Shown: positions 26,477-34,522 of the stretch, piece after piece | Position numbering within the stretch: position 1 is the stretch's first letter | How the letters are laid out: each line of letters opens with the position of its first letter | Source of the DNA: Symbiobacterium sp. | GTDB lineage: Bacteria; Bacillota; Sulfobacillia; DUSP01; DYEP01 | Length of the DNA stretch: 40,137 nucleotides | Reading direction: 5' to 3' | NCBI GenBank assembly: GCA_020725675.1 | Contig: DYEP01000129.1 | Coordinates: 1 to 40,137 of the forward strand | Notes under the pieces: model-generated | The model's database searches: none | Told to the model about the DNA's origin: nothing | What the model saw: the letters and a program-made list of their open reading frames with translations, nothing else | Made by a program: the position numbers and the translations under genes

Positions 26477-27475
26477 CTAACCCTCCTGGGATTGCTCTGC
26501 CGATTTCCTTTGCTCGTGAGCTTCGTACGCCCGTATGATGCGCTGAACCAGCTCGTGCCTTACCACATCTCTTTCTGTCAAGTATACGACGGATATGCCC
26601 TGCACTCCCGCGAGCACGGTACGGGCTTGGTCAAGTCCTGACTGAATGCCCTTGGGCAAATCCACCTGGGTAATGTCACCCGTCACTACTGCGCGGGAAC
26701 CAATGCCCAGTCTGGTCAAGAACATCTTCATCTGTTCCGGCGTGGTGTTTTGCGCCTCGTCAAGAATAACGAAACTGTCGTCTAGCGTCCTGCCCCGCAT
26801 GTAGGCGAGCGGAGCGACCTCTATCAGTCCCTTATTCATGTATTTCTGGAAGGTGTCAAGACCCAGCACATCAAACAGCGAATCATAAAGAGGCCGCAGA
26901 TACGGGTTTACTTTCTCCTGGATATCTCCTGGCAGAAAGCCCAAGCGTTCCCCTGCCTCAACTGCAGGTCTTGTGAGTATAATCCGGTTAACCTCTCGGT
27001 TCCTGTAAGCAGCGACAGCCATCGCCACAGCAAGATAAGTCTTGCCTGTGCCCGCAGGTCCGATGCCCAGTACGAGCGCATTCTTTCTTATGGCATCAAT
27101 GTATTGCCGCTGGCCGAGCGTCCTGGGTTTTAGTTGCTTTCCTCGAGCGGTGATCAGTATTGTATCAGAGAATACCTCCGAAAGCCTGTCCCCATTGCCT
27201 TCTCTGGTCATCCTTATGGCATAGCGCACTTCCGAACCTGTAAGCGGAGCTCCGTGTCTTCCAATCTCCATAAGACGACTAAAAAGGGTGGTCACACGCT
27301 CCACCTCTTCTTCCTCGCCTGAGATTATTAGTTCATTTCCCCGCGGAATGATCCTGACGCGGAAAGCTCTCTCCACAGACTCAAGGTGCTCATCATTCCG
27401 CCCAAGCAGGTTTTGAGCCATCTCGTTATCGTCAATCAGCACTCTACGCTCAACTACTCCTGTACCCTCGCTCAA
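26477..27475 (-). CDS. phoH: PhoH family ATPase (PhoH/YbeZ-like)
   Basis: A 332-residue P-loop ATPase. A small N-terminal KH-like segment (about 35-75) precedes Walker A (GPAGTGKT, 139-146) and Walker B (SFVILDEAQNTTPEQMK). The family is RNA-linked and neighbours ybeY in most bacteria, as here. The TTG at 27475 is preceded by AAGGGGGT at a slightly long spacing. Confidence 0.94.
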   Translation of the reverse strand: MSEGTGVVERRVLIDDNEMAQNLLGRNDEHLESVERAFRVRIIPRGNELIISGEEEEVERVTTLFSRLMEIGRHGAPLTGSEVRYAIRMTREGNGDRLSEVFSDTILITARGKQLKPRTLGQRQYIDAIRKNALVLGIGPAGTGKTYLAVAMAVAAYRNREVNRIILTRPAVEAGERLGFLPGDIQEKVNPYLRPLYDSLFDVLGLDTFQKYMNKGLIEVAPLAYMRGRTLDDSFVILDEAQNTTPEQMKMFLTRLGIGSRAVVTGDITQVDLPKGIQSGLDQARTVLAGVQGISVVYLTERDVVRHELVQRIIRAYEAHEQRKSAEQSQEG

Positions 27476-27492
27476 CCCGATGAATTACCCCC

Positions 27493-28704
27493 TTAGTGAC
27501 TGTCACCCGGTACAGGTAAAGCAATCGGAACAGTCACGCCCACCTCTTCAATGGTCTCCACTACGACCCTGACTCCCACATGGTGGGTACCCTGTTCCAC
27601 GACCTCAGCCCAGATACACGCCCTCTCAACCCCAGGAGGCGCAAATGTTAGCGCCTTCTTCAGCGCCATGTCTCTGGCCTGGTTTTTTGCCTGTTCGGGT
27701 GTTAGCAATATGTTATAGCGATTCGTTTCATAATAATTAACAATGATGACTTCGACGGGGACCTTGATATTCCTCCAGATCGGGGCTTTGTACGTCCGGA
27801 CCTCTTCCTGGTAGTATTGATAGGGTATGTCAGTCAGACTCTGCCAAATTACATTGTTATTACCAAATCTTACCCCTACAGATCTGACCTTATTCCCGGT
27901 TCGTACATAAGTATCAATGTTGTAGTACGCTTCGGCATATCCTTCATACCAGCACTTCGCCTTGACTTCCCCACGCGCACGGGTGAGCTGCACTACCCCG
28001 TCTGCTGCCGGTTCAAGACTCCCCGTGATCAGTACCTGACCGGCCTTGACTGTATCCCCTTTCTTTACCAGGGCACGACCTTTTAAGACCATGATCTCGG
28101 TAATCACTCCGTTGCGGGCAGAAACCACGTCAGCAGGTTCAAAAGGGTCGGCCTCCTTGGGCCTTTGGGTCTTCTCGACAACTTCAATGATCACTACGGT
28201 CCCGCGGATCTTGACGCCTGCCCACGACAAGCCCGGTATTTCAAGAACTAGTTCTTGCTGCACGTCCTCAGTGTTCACTCGGAACTTGGGGGCTCCCACA
28301 TAGACGCCTGCTTTCTTGGCTGCATCCAGTATTACACTTTCTTCCAGATGCTCGCATCCGACCACTTGGATCATCCAGATCACAGACGATAGCGCATACA
28401 CCCCCAGAGCACACAACAGCGCTCCAAGGTAGAAGATCCTGTACTTCCTCACCCTGTGCAGTACAAATGGCAACCCGACACGGTCAAGAATCCTCACTTT
28501 GCACCCGGATCGGCGCACAACCGGCCGAATCCTCGGAAAATCTCCCACTCCGATCTTGCAGATAAGTCCGTCACCAGTTCTCCTTAGATCCCACAGAACA
28601 ATACCGCGCATCAGGGCTAAATTCACGAATTTCTCCAGGTTCCCCCCGATGACGGATATCAAAAGGTGCCCACGCAAGTACTGCCAGAGGCCCAGAATGA
28701 ACAC
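27493..28704 (-). CDS. yqfD: Sporulation protein YqfD
   Basis: A 403-residue YqfD/stage-IV-sporulation-type protein. It has a cytosolic N-terminal region (1-75), a membrane helix (about 88-110) and a long extracytoplasmic part resembling POTRA/FtsQ-like modules, e.g. GAPKFRVNTEDVQQELVLEI and GVITEIMVLKGRALVKKGDT. Found in endospore formers and expressed in the mother cell in Bacillus. The GTG at 28704 has SD GAGGTGAG, 15 bp after yqfC. Confidence 0.92.
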   Translation of the reverse strand: MFILGLWQYLRGHLLISVIGGNLEKFVNLALMRGIVLWDLRRTGDGLICKIGVGDFPRIRPVVRRSGCKVRILDRVGLPFVLHRVRKYRIFYLGALLCALGVYALSSVIWMIQVVGCEHLEESVILDAAKKAGVYVGAPKFRVNTEDVQQELVLEIPGLSWAGVKIRGTVVIIEVVEKTQRPKEADPFEPADVVSARNGVITEIMVLKGRALVKKGDTVKAGQVLITGSLEPAADGVVQLTRARGEVKAKCWYEGYAEAYYNIDTYVRTGNKVRSVGVRFGNNNVIWQSLTDIPYQYYQEEVRTYKAPIWRNIKVPVEVIIVNYYETNRYNILLTPEQAKNQARDMALKKALTFAPPGVERACIWAEVVEQGTHHVGVRVVVETIEEVGVTVPIALPVPGDSH

Positions 28705-28719
28705 TCTCTCACCTCAAAC

Positions 28720-29001
28720 TCATTGGTGGTTGAACTCGACACCTCTGATGCGCCCTACTACCGTGATCTCCTCCTTGAGTATGGAAGCGATAGAAAGTCC
28801 GTAGCCACTAATGGTTATCGTTCCGACCTCTGCTGCCACCACCACTCGGTCAGGGGTATAAGACAGAATGCCTTTGTGATTTACGATTTCGACTTCAAGG
28901 TCCCCCAGCATGGTGATCCTGGGCAGGTCAAGTACCACGTCCTTTGGCATCTCGAGCAATTCCGTAAACTTTTTTCTCAAGTCGGCCAGCCTATCACTCA
29001 C
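28720..29001 (-). CDS. yqfC: Sporulation protein YqfC
   Basis: A 93-residue YqfC-family protein, one YabP-like beta fold with LPRITMLGDLEVEIVNHKGI and ITVVGRIRGVEFNH. It pairs with YqfD and belongs to the sporulation regulon in Bacillus. The GTG at 29001 has SD GGAGGGGGT. Its start overlaps, as GTGA, the stop of a short upstream reading frame (28998-29069). Confidence 0.92.
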   Translation of the reverse strand: MSDRLADLRKKFTELLEMPKDVVLDLPRITMLGDLEVEIVNHKGILSYTPDRVVVAAEVGTITISGYGLSIASILKEEITVVGRIRGVEFNHQ

Positions 29002-29633
29002 GCTGATCCACCCCCTCCTGAAATGATATTCACCTGGTACTCACCGAATACTCCGCAAAGATTGCACATATTCCGCCCCGGATCGATCAGACATTCGGTC
29101 AGAATGCCTGCTAGTTCCTTATCTTCCTAATGAACTAAGACGGAAGAAGGATCTTCCCTCAGGGCAGCAAGATCGAGTCTACAATCAGGTGTTACATTGA
29201 AAAGGCGCCCGGAGTGTGCCCCACACCCACGTCATACCAGCAAAAGACCCGCATAATCCCCTCTTCGTCGCTCTCAAACGGAAATAAATTTATCAGTACC
29301 ATGCTTTCTGCAAAACACTTGTGCAACGACCAAAACAGAGCCAACACAGAAATGAGCATGGGATTATGACAAAGAGATTTCGAAATAGCGGGTCTTGCAT
29401 CATTCTACCAGGAGGTGGCCAGCATCTTTCAGAAAAGGGGGCGCCCCATGGTGGCTCACCCTGCGCAGCGTTGTAGGTATCCGCGCCAGGGTGAACCCCA
29501 AAGGGTTGAAGTGGGTAATCAGGCTCTCAAGGACAACTCCTTACAGTACAAGGAAGCGTCATCCGTTCGGTCCCGCGGTCGCACAACGCCCAAGCAGGAA
29601 GACCCATCTTCGCTCGCTCTGCATATTGCCCTG
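29002..29633. other. 630-bp gap without a firm gene
   Basis: No convincing gene lies here. On the minus strand the frame ending at 28998 is open back to 29231 apart from one TAG at 29127-29129; its last 23 codons start with ATG (29069) and read MCNLCGVFGEYQV. A second frame of 55 codons runs 29359-29192 without a ribosome site. A hairpin with an 11-bp stem and one bulge lies at 29456-29494, followed on the minus strand by a GC palindrome and TTTT, which might end the UroD transcript. The content may be gene remnants. Confidence 0.4.
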
Positions 29634-30665
29634 TCATCCCTCGAACAGAAAGGTTGTCCCGTGGTCATCAGGTGTGCCTGAGCTCAAAAGACTTGAGACC
29701 ACTCTCCTGAGCATGCCAAATCGTTCCTCCGGTATGTGCAGTGGAACCACGCACCCGGGTCCAATTACTATTCCAGTGTCACCTACTTGGTCAAGCGCAT
29801 CTTTCACATGGGCTCTTAGCTCATCTTCGTCCGCAGTATGTAGTACTTCCCACTCGTCGATACCGCCTATCAACACCTTATCAGTCATCCTGCGTGCCTT
29901 GGATAGAGTGACTGAAACCCGTCGGTCATGCCAGTTGACCGCTTCCATCGGGTAGTCGATTAGCTCCTCGAACATCGGTTCCAGACCATGGATGTGTAAA
30001 ATGTTAAACCACATACTCTTCGTGATCTCAGACAGCACCTCGAGGTCGTAGGGTTTTCCGAACGTGGAGTAGTCCTTCCAAGAAAGCCTGTCCCTGGTTG
30101 CCATTTGTGTCGCAAAGAAGATGCCATCTACTCCCAGACGGCCCAGTTCTCTCACAAAAGCCCGTGTAGTAGCCGTAATCGTCTCAAGCCCTGCCAGCAC
30201 GAGGTCAGGATGCTCCTTCATGTGTGAAAATAGGTTGTCTCCACACATCTTGATGGCAGTGGTCAGTGGGCTAAAAACAGTACCAATGACCGGTACCTGG
30301 TTTTTGAATTCGGAAACAACCAGCGATGTGTAATAGAGTTCCCGACCCAGGGCACCTTCTTTAGGATCAAGTGGTTTAAGCCCTGTCCAGTCAAGGGGTT
30401 CCTTTATGCCGAACTCAATGACTTCACCCACTTCATCTTCCTTCTCGGGCCACCGGATTACTGACCCCCAGTCCTCCACGGAAAATAGGCCGTTGTAGCA
30501 GAGCTTTAGGAAATCCCATTCCCAGGCCTTTTGGTGCTGGCACGTCAGCGCAAAGAAGCGGTCTGGGTCTCTATCGATAATGGGTACATGTTTCCAGAGG
30601 CTGAGTGCGGGCCGATCTATGTCGCGTTTCTCCATGACTCTTCTTATTCTTTCTACGGGTTTCAT
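29634..30665 (-). CDS. Uroporphyrinogen decarboxylase-superfamily protein (MtaA/CmuA-like branch)
   Basis: A 343-residue UroD-fold protein. True HemE motifs are absent; the start reads MKPVERIRRVMEKRDIDRPA, as in the MtaA/methyltransferase branch. Near the C-terminus are LHIHG and GPGCVVPLHIPEERF. In MtaA-type methylcobamide:CoM methyltransferases zinc is held by His-x-Cys and a later Cys; here the first pair is His-x-His and the later Cys is kept. No corrinoid protein is nearby, so methyl transfer is only a possibility. The ATG at 30665 has SD GAGGAGAG. It is 25 bp after dctM and likely cotranscribed with the TRAP genes, which suggests it acts on the imported compound. Confidence 0.85.
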   Translation of the reverse strand: MKPVERIRRVMEKRDIDRPALSLWKHVPIIDRDPDRFFALTCQHQKAWEWDFLKLCYNGLFSVEDWGSVIRWPEKEDEVGEVIEFGIKEPLDWTGLKPLDPKEGALGRELYYTSLVVSEFKNQVPVIGTVFSPLTTAIKMCGDNLFSHMKEHPDLVLAGLETITATTRAFVRELGRLGVDGIFFATQMATRDRLSWKDYSTFGKPYDLEVLSEITKSMWFNILHIHGLEPMFEELIDYPMEAVNWHDRRVSVTLSKARRMTDKVLIGGIDEWEVLHTADEDELRAHVKDALDQVGDTGIVIGPGCVVPLHIPEERFGMLRRVVSSLLSSGTPDDHGTTFLFEG

Positions 30666-30690
30666 TCGGGGCTCTCCTCTCTTTTTCATT

Positions 30691-31980
30691 CTAAACAAAG
30701 TCAGGCATCAAGAGCCTGGGAAGGAATAGTAGCACATCACCGAGAAATACTCCCATCACGATGATGATCAGAGTGAGGATAACAAGCGGCAGGGCAGCCC
30801 GGAACGCCCTGGGGGCAGAGATCTCTCCGATATCTGACGCTATAAGGAGGCATATTCCGTAAGGTGGAGTGACCATGCCCAACGAGAGCGTAAGTACCAC
30901 AATAATCCCCAGGTGGACCGGGTGTACGCCTGCCATCTCTCCTAACCCCTGGATAATGGGGAGGAATATGATGATGGCCGTGATGGGGCTAAGGAACGTT
31001 CCGATGATCAGCAGCAGCGCCACAATCAGAAGCAGCACCCCCGTAGCTGACGCTGTGATGCCAGAAATTAGTGAAGCAATAGCTTCCGGAGCGTCCAGGT
31101 ACCCGATGAGCCACCCCATAATACCGGCGTTGGCCACGGCAAACATGGCAAGGGAGTAGTTTACTACTGAGTCTCCGAACACTCGTACCAGTTGTCGGAG
31201 CGAAAGCGAACGATAGACGCCCACGATGAGCAGCATTCCGTATACCACTGCGACCGCTGCCGCTTCCGTGGCGGTGAAAACCCCTCCCACGATTCCCCCG
31301 AGAATAATGACGGGAAGCATCATTGGTAACGCTGCATGTGCTAACGCACGTAACATGTCCCGGGGCGACCTTTTCGGGTTCGCGGGATAGCCCTTTTTCA
31401 GGGCCAAAAAGTAGGTGTAAGCCATCTGGACCAGCCCTATGACAACTCCGGGCAACAATCCCGCCAGAAACAGCGCACCTATAGACACCGTCCCCATGGC
31501 ACCATAGATGACCATCATAATGCTTGGAGGAATGATGACGCCGAGGGTAGATGACGCCGCAGTAATGGCTACGGAAAAATCCGTATCATACCCCGCCTTT
31601 TTCATCGCGGGAATGAGCATAGAACCGATTCCCGCAGTGTCTGCCGCTGCTGAGCCCGAAAGCCCCGCAAATAGCATGCTCACCATGACGTTCACGTGCC
31701 CCAGTCCTCCACGGACGTGTCCTACAAGCGCATCGGAGACGCGTACAAGTCTGTCTGTGATCCCACCGTCATTCATGAGCCGACCAAGCAAGAGGAAAAA
31801 GGGTACTGCAAGAAGCGGAAACGAGTTGACGCTGGCAAACATCTGATTAATGACGCTCATGAAAGGTAGCCCAAGGTGTGTAATGGTGATCATGGAGGAC
31901 AAACTCAATGCGAATGCCACCGGGACCTTCAATGCAACCAGTATAAAGAAGCTGCCCAGCAGAATCACAAGAGGGTTCAA
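30691..31980 (-). CDS. dctM: TRAP transporter large permease (DctM)
   Basis: A 429-residue, roughly 12-helix ion-coupled permease of the TRAP family. Signatures are FLLLGRLMNDGGITDRLVRV, LFAGLSGSAAADTAGIGSML and VIIPPSIMMVIYGAMG. It forms the transport path with DctQ and receives substrate from DctP. The TTG start overlaps the dctQ stop as TTGA. Confidence 0.94.
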   Translation of the reverse strand: MNPLVILLGSFFILVALKVPVAFALSLSSMITITHLGLPFMSVINQMFASVNSFPLLAVPFFLLLGRLMNDGGITDRLVRVSDALVGHVRGGLGHVNVMVSMLFAGLSGSAAADTAGIGSMLIPAMKKAGYDTDFSVAITAASSTLGVIIPPSIMMVIYGAMGTVSIGALFLAGLLPGVVIGLVQMAYTYFLALKKGYPANPKRSPRDMLRALAHAALPMMLPVIILGGIVGGVFTATEAAAVAVVYGMLLIVGVYRSLSLRQLVRVFGDSVVNYSLAMFAVANAGIMGWLIGYLDAPEAIASLISGITASATGVLLLIVALLLIIGTFLSPITAIIIFLPIIQGLGEMAGVHPVHLGIIVVLTLSLGMVTPPYGICLLIASDIGEISAPRAFRAALPLVILTLIIIVMGVFLGDVLLFLPRLLMPDFV

Positions 31981-32471
31981 ACAGACCCCCCCTTCCTGGC
32001 ATAGGCGGCGATGGTACGCACCAGGTGATACGTATTCTCAAGATGGAAAAGCAGCATCCCTACACCGGAAACCGGGATCGCAAAGAAGAAATACGCTTGG
32101 GAAATGCCGATGGAGGTGGAAAATGTCTTAAGTCCCATCTTTCCGAACCTGTACCCATGGAAGATCATGACGTATATAAGCACGTATATGGAAACGGTAG
32201 CAATGGCATCAAGGGCCAAGTTCAGCGCGGCGAACTTCCTTGGAAAGACCTCCACCACGTAGTGTTTCTTTTGTCTGACCGCAACAGCTGACCCCAGAAA
32301 AACGGTCCACATAAAACATGCCAATGCCACTTCATTGGTCCAAAGAAGCGGCCAGTGAAAGTAGTTACGGGAAAGTACCTGGAGAAATATAACGAAAGTA
32401 AACACGGATAGCAGCACTACTGAAACAAAAATAAACACGCGTTCCAGTATGCGATTTACCAAAGTCAACAA
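31977..32471 (-). CDS. dctQ: TRAP transporter small permease (DctQ)
   Basis: A 164-residue four-helix TRAP small subunit with the family's LLWTNEVALACFMWTVFLG and HYVVEVF regions. It pairs with DctM. The TTG at 32471 follows a GGGGGTGATC site and a stable hairpin that separates it from dctP. Confidence 0.9.
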   Translation of the reverse strand: MLTLVNRILERVFIFVSVVLLSVFTFVIFLQVLSRNYFHWPLLWTNEVALACFMWTVFLGSAVAVRQKKHYVVEVFPRKFAALNLALDAIATVSIYVLIYVMIFHGYRFGKMGLKTFSTSIGISQAYFFFAIPVSGVGMLLFHLENTYHLVRTIAAYARKGGSV

Positions 32472-32488
32472 AGATCACCCCCGAAGGG

Positions 32489-32509
32489 GGGGAGGGGTTT
32501 TCCCTCCCC
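32489..32509 (-). other. Intercistronic hairpin between dctP and dctQ
   Basis: On the minus strand GGGGAGGG and CCCTCCCC form a perfect 8-bp GC stem with a 5-base loop directly after the dctP stop. No U-run follows; the dctQ ribosome site does. It could stabilise the upstream dctP message or reduce read-through, giving more binding protein than permease. Confidence 0.6.
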
Positions 32510-33532
32510 TTATTTCAACGCTCTGATCATTTGCAGGATGTCGGAAGCCTTCAGCTCTCTTGCCAGCTCATCGTGAAGTGGAGCCAGTGCCTCAACGAAC
32601 CTGGCCTTCTCAACTTCAATCACTTCTACCTTGTACTCAGGAAGCCTGGCCAGTATTTCCCTGTCCGCTTGCTTGCCTTTCTCCGTGCCCAGTACACCCG
32701 CCTCAAGCGCCACATCTTCTATGACCTTCCTGTATTGCTCTGGAATCTTGTCGTACGTCGTCTGGCTCATGCTGAAGTGGGTTACCATGTACTGGTGCTC
32801 GGTCTTTGAATGGTACCTCGCAACCTCATACAGTTTGCTCGAGAAGTATCCGCTGATGGTACTCTCAAATGCGTTGACCACTCCCGTCTGCATAGCGGAG
32901 TAGATCTCGTTCCAGGGCAGTGATGTTGGCACAGCACCGAGTTGAGACCACAGCTTACTCTCGATAGGAGAGCCGGGCAGCCGCATCTTAATCCCCTTGA
33001 GGTCCTCAGGAACCCGAACCGGTTTTATGTTGGTGGTCAAGTTTCTGGTACCGCCCCCCGAAAGAGAGAGCAGCCTGAGCCCCAGGTCCTTGTCCTCATA
33101 TAGTTTTTGGAAGTACTTGAAAACCGGGCTGTCCTCGCCGATAACTTTCTCGAAGTGTTCCTGGCTTTCAAACAGGTAACTCAGCCCGAAGATCCCGAAT
33201 TCCGGTACGAATGGAGCCGCGTTTTGTGTGCCACCAATTACAAAGTCTATGGTACCAATGCGCATCTCATCGATGGTGGTCTGGTCATTTCCTAACGTGC
33301 CACCCGGGTACACGCTGACTTTTACTTTACCGCCCGTGCGCTTTTCCACTTCCGTAGCGAAGTAGTTGGCCATATCGATCCACGGGTGTGGCTCGCTCAC
33401 GACTGTAGCCAGCCTGAGCTTGTACTCCCTGTCTTCGCCAGGTTGCATAACCGTTGAACCAGGCTTGCTACAGCCAGTGATCTGGGACGCAACAAGTACT
33501 GATAATAGTGCTAGGACCAGGAATCTGTTCAT
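32510..33532 (-). CDS. dctP: TRAP transporter substrate-binding protein (DctP), lipoprotein
   Basis: A 340-residue extracytoplasmic binding protein. The signal peptide ends in a lipobox (ITGC) for lipid anchoring. The mature part has LATVVSEPHPWIDMANYFA, VYPGGTLGNDQTTIDEMRIG and the conserved-Arg strand LKGIKMRLPGSPIES, where the Arg usually clamps a carboxylate. So the ligand is probably an organic acid. The ATG at 33532 is preferred over a TTG two codons earlier because of spacing from GGGGGAG. It leads the minus-strand transcript. Confidence 0.93.
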   Translation of the reverse strand: MNRFLVLALLSVLVASQITGCSKPGSTVMQPGEDREYKLRLATVVSEPHPWIDMANYFATEVEKRTGGKVKVSVYPGGTLGNDQTTIDEMRIGTIDFVIGGTQNAAPFVPEFGIFGLSYLFESQEHFEKVIGEDSPVFKYFQKLYEDKDLGLRLLSLSGGGTRNLTTNIKPVRVPEDLKGIKMRLPGSPIESKLWSQLGAVPTSLPWNEIYSAMQTGVVNAFESTISGYFSSKLYEVARYHSKTEHQYMVTHFSMSQTTYDKIPEQYRKVIEDVALEAGVLGTEKGKQADREILARLPEYKVEVIEVEKARFVEALAPLHDELARELKASDILQMIRALK

Positions 33533-33538
33533 TGACAA

Positions 33539-33763
33539 CTCACTCCCCCGTTACTTACCCCCGGCGACTGTCACCGGCGGTCTATCAAAAATATTTTATC
33601 TACTATGTATTATAATAGATTTCTTTGTTTTCCGGTATAGGGTAGTTACTCCTGTGTTCACACATTTGCCCATTTTTCTTGCCACGGTCAGAGAACCCCT
33701 TGCCCTTCCGGGCTCAGGGCTTTCGCCTTCAATTGAATGTGCGGCCAAGCAGGTTTTTCCGAA
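33539..33763. promoter_or_regulatory. Divergent control region of the accessory cassette
   Basis: The region between dctP and the regulator gene has an AT-rich block (33581-33620) with overlapping TATAAT boxes on both strands (33609-33614 minus, 33611-33616 plus), both lacking good -35 boxes, as expected for activator-dependent promoters. Partly palindromic sequence (CTATGTATTATAATAG, 33603-33618) and a GGCGAC-T-GTCACC dyad near 33563 are possible operators. Assignment is by inspection only. Confidence 0.4.
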
Positions 33764-33793
33764 TTGTCAAGTAGCTCCAGGCAGATATATAAT
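33764..33793 (+). promoter_or_regulatory. Promoter of the XRE-cupin regulator gene
   Basis: TTGTCA (33764-33769), an 18-bp spacer and TATAAT (33788-33793) lie 75 bp upstream of the regulator start. Confidence 0.65.
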
Positions 33794-33867
33794 GAAATGC
33801 GCAACTACGGAATATTGAAAAGTTTTCTTTGCCAAAAGTCTGACACTTGGGAGGAATTGATTTACCT

Positions 33868-34446
33868 ATGGCGAATTTCTTTAGTGACAGTGAACTCAAT
33901 TTGTTAAACATCGGTCTCAAGATCAAGGCGTTACGGGAAGAACAGAATCTTAAGGTTAAGGACTTGGCAGAAATGACAGGGCTCAGCTCAGCGCTGATCA
34001 GCCAGGTTGAACACGGGCACACTCAACCTTCACTTGAAACTCTGTGGAAAATTGCAAGATCCCTGAATGTGCCAATAGGGTTCCTTTTTGAACAGACAGG
34101 CAAAGAAGGATTTGCCATCGTGAAAAGACATGAACGCAAACAGCTTTACATGCCGTCGTCCAATCTACGCTATCAGCTACTATCGCCTGACCTGAACAGG
34201 AAGATCGAGATGATCCTCATAGTACTAGAACCTGGGCAGGTCCAGGAGAAAATGACTATCAGCCATGAGGGGGAGGAATGCGGCTATGTGATCAGCGGGC
34301 AACTGGGCATAATCTACGGAGATTCCGAGTACGTCCTCTCCGAAGGCGACAGCGTGTACTACGATTCGAGGATCCCGCACAGATTTTTCAATCCTGGAGA
34401 AGTGCAATCGATCAGCGTTTGGGCAATGACCCCTCCATCCTTCTGA
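33868..34446 (+). CDS. XRE-family transcriptional regulator with C-terminal cupin
   Basis: A 192-residue regulator. The N-terminal helix-turn-helix (about 15-70) includes ALREEQNLKVKDLAEMTGL and SSALISQVEHGHTQPSLETL. The C-terminal cupin (about 115-185) has SHEGEECGYVISGQLGIIYG and DSRIPHRFFNPGE and probably binds a small effector or metal. Such proteins usually control adjacent transport or catabolic genes. It is the first plus-strand gene, divergent from dctP, and is the likely regulator of both arms. I use the ATG at 33868; GGGAGG lies 13 bp upstream, a long spacing, so a TTG start at 33847 is possible but less likely. Confidence 0.9.
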   Translation: MANFFSDSELNLLNIGLKIKALREEQNLKVKDLAEMTGLSSALISQVEHGHTQPSLETLWKIARSLNVPIGFLFEQTGKEGFAIVKRHERKQLYMPSSNLRYQLLSPDLNRKIEMILIVLEPGQVQEKMTISHEGEECGYVISGQLGIIYGDSEYVLSEGDSVYYDSRIPHRFFNPGEVQSISVWAMTPPSF

Positions 34447-34473
34447 GGGAGCGGGTCGGTCGCTTTCCCAGGA

Positions 34474-34503
34474 TTGACTCTAAGACGCCGTACACAACAT
34501 AAA
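34474..34503 (+). promoter_or_regulatory. Possible promoter for the symporter gene
   Basis: TTGACT (34474-34479), 18 bp and CATAAA (34498-34503) lie between the regulator and the symporter. The -10 is poor and would place the start very near the ribosome site, so this is tentative. Confidence 0.3.
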
Positions 34504-34522
34504 AAGGGGGTTTATCCTATCA

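Noticed and set aside
29127-29129. In-frame TAG read as pyrrolysine
   Set aside because: No pyl genes or methylamine methyltransferase are in the window and the frame is too short; a decayed or non-coding frame is simpler.
29395-29955. 186-codon plus-strand frame over the UroD gene end
   Set aside because: Mostly antisense to the UroD-like gene and with no recognisable domain.
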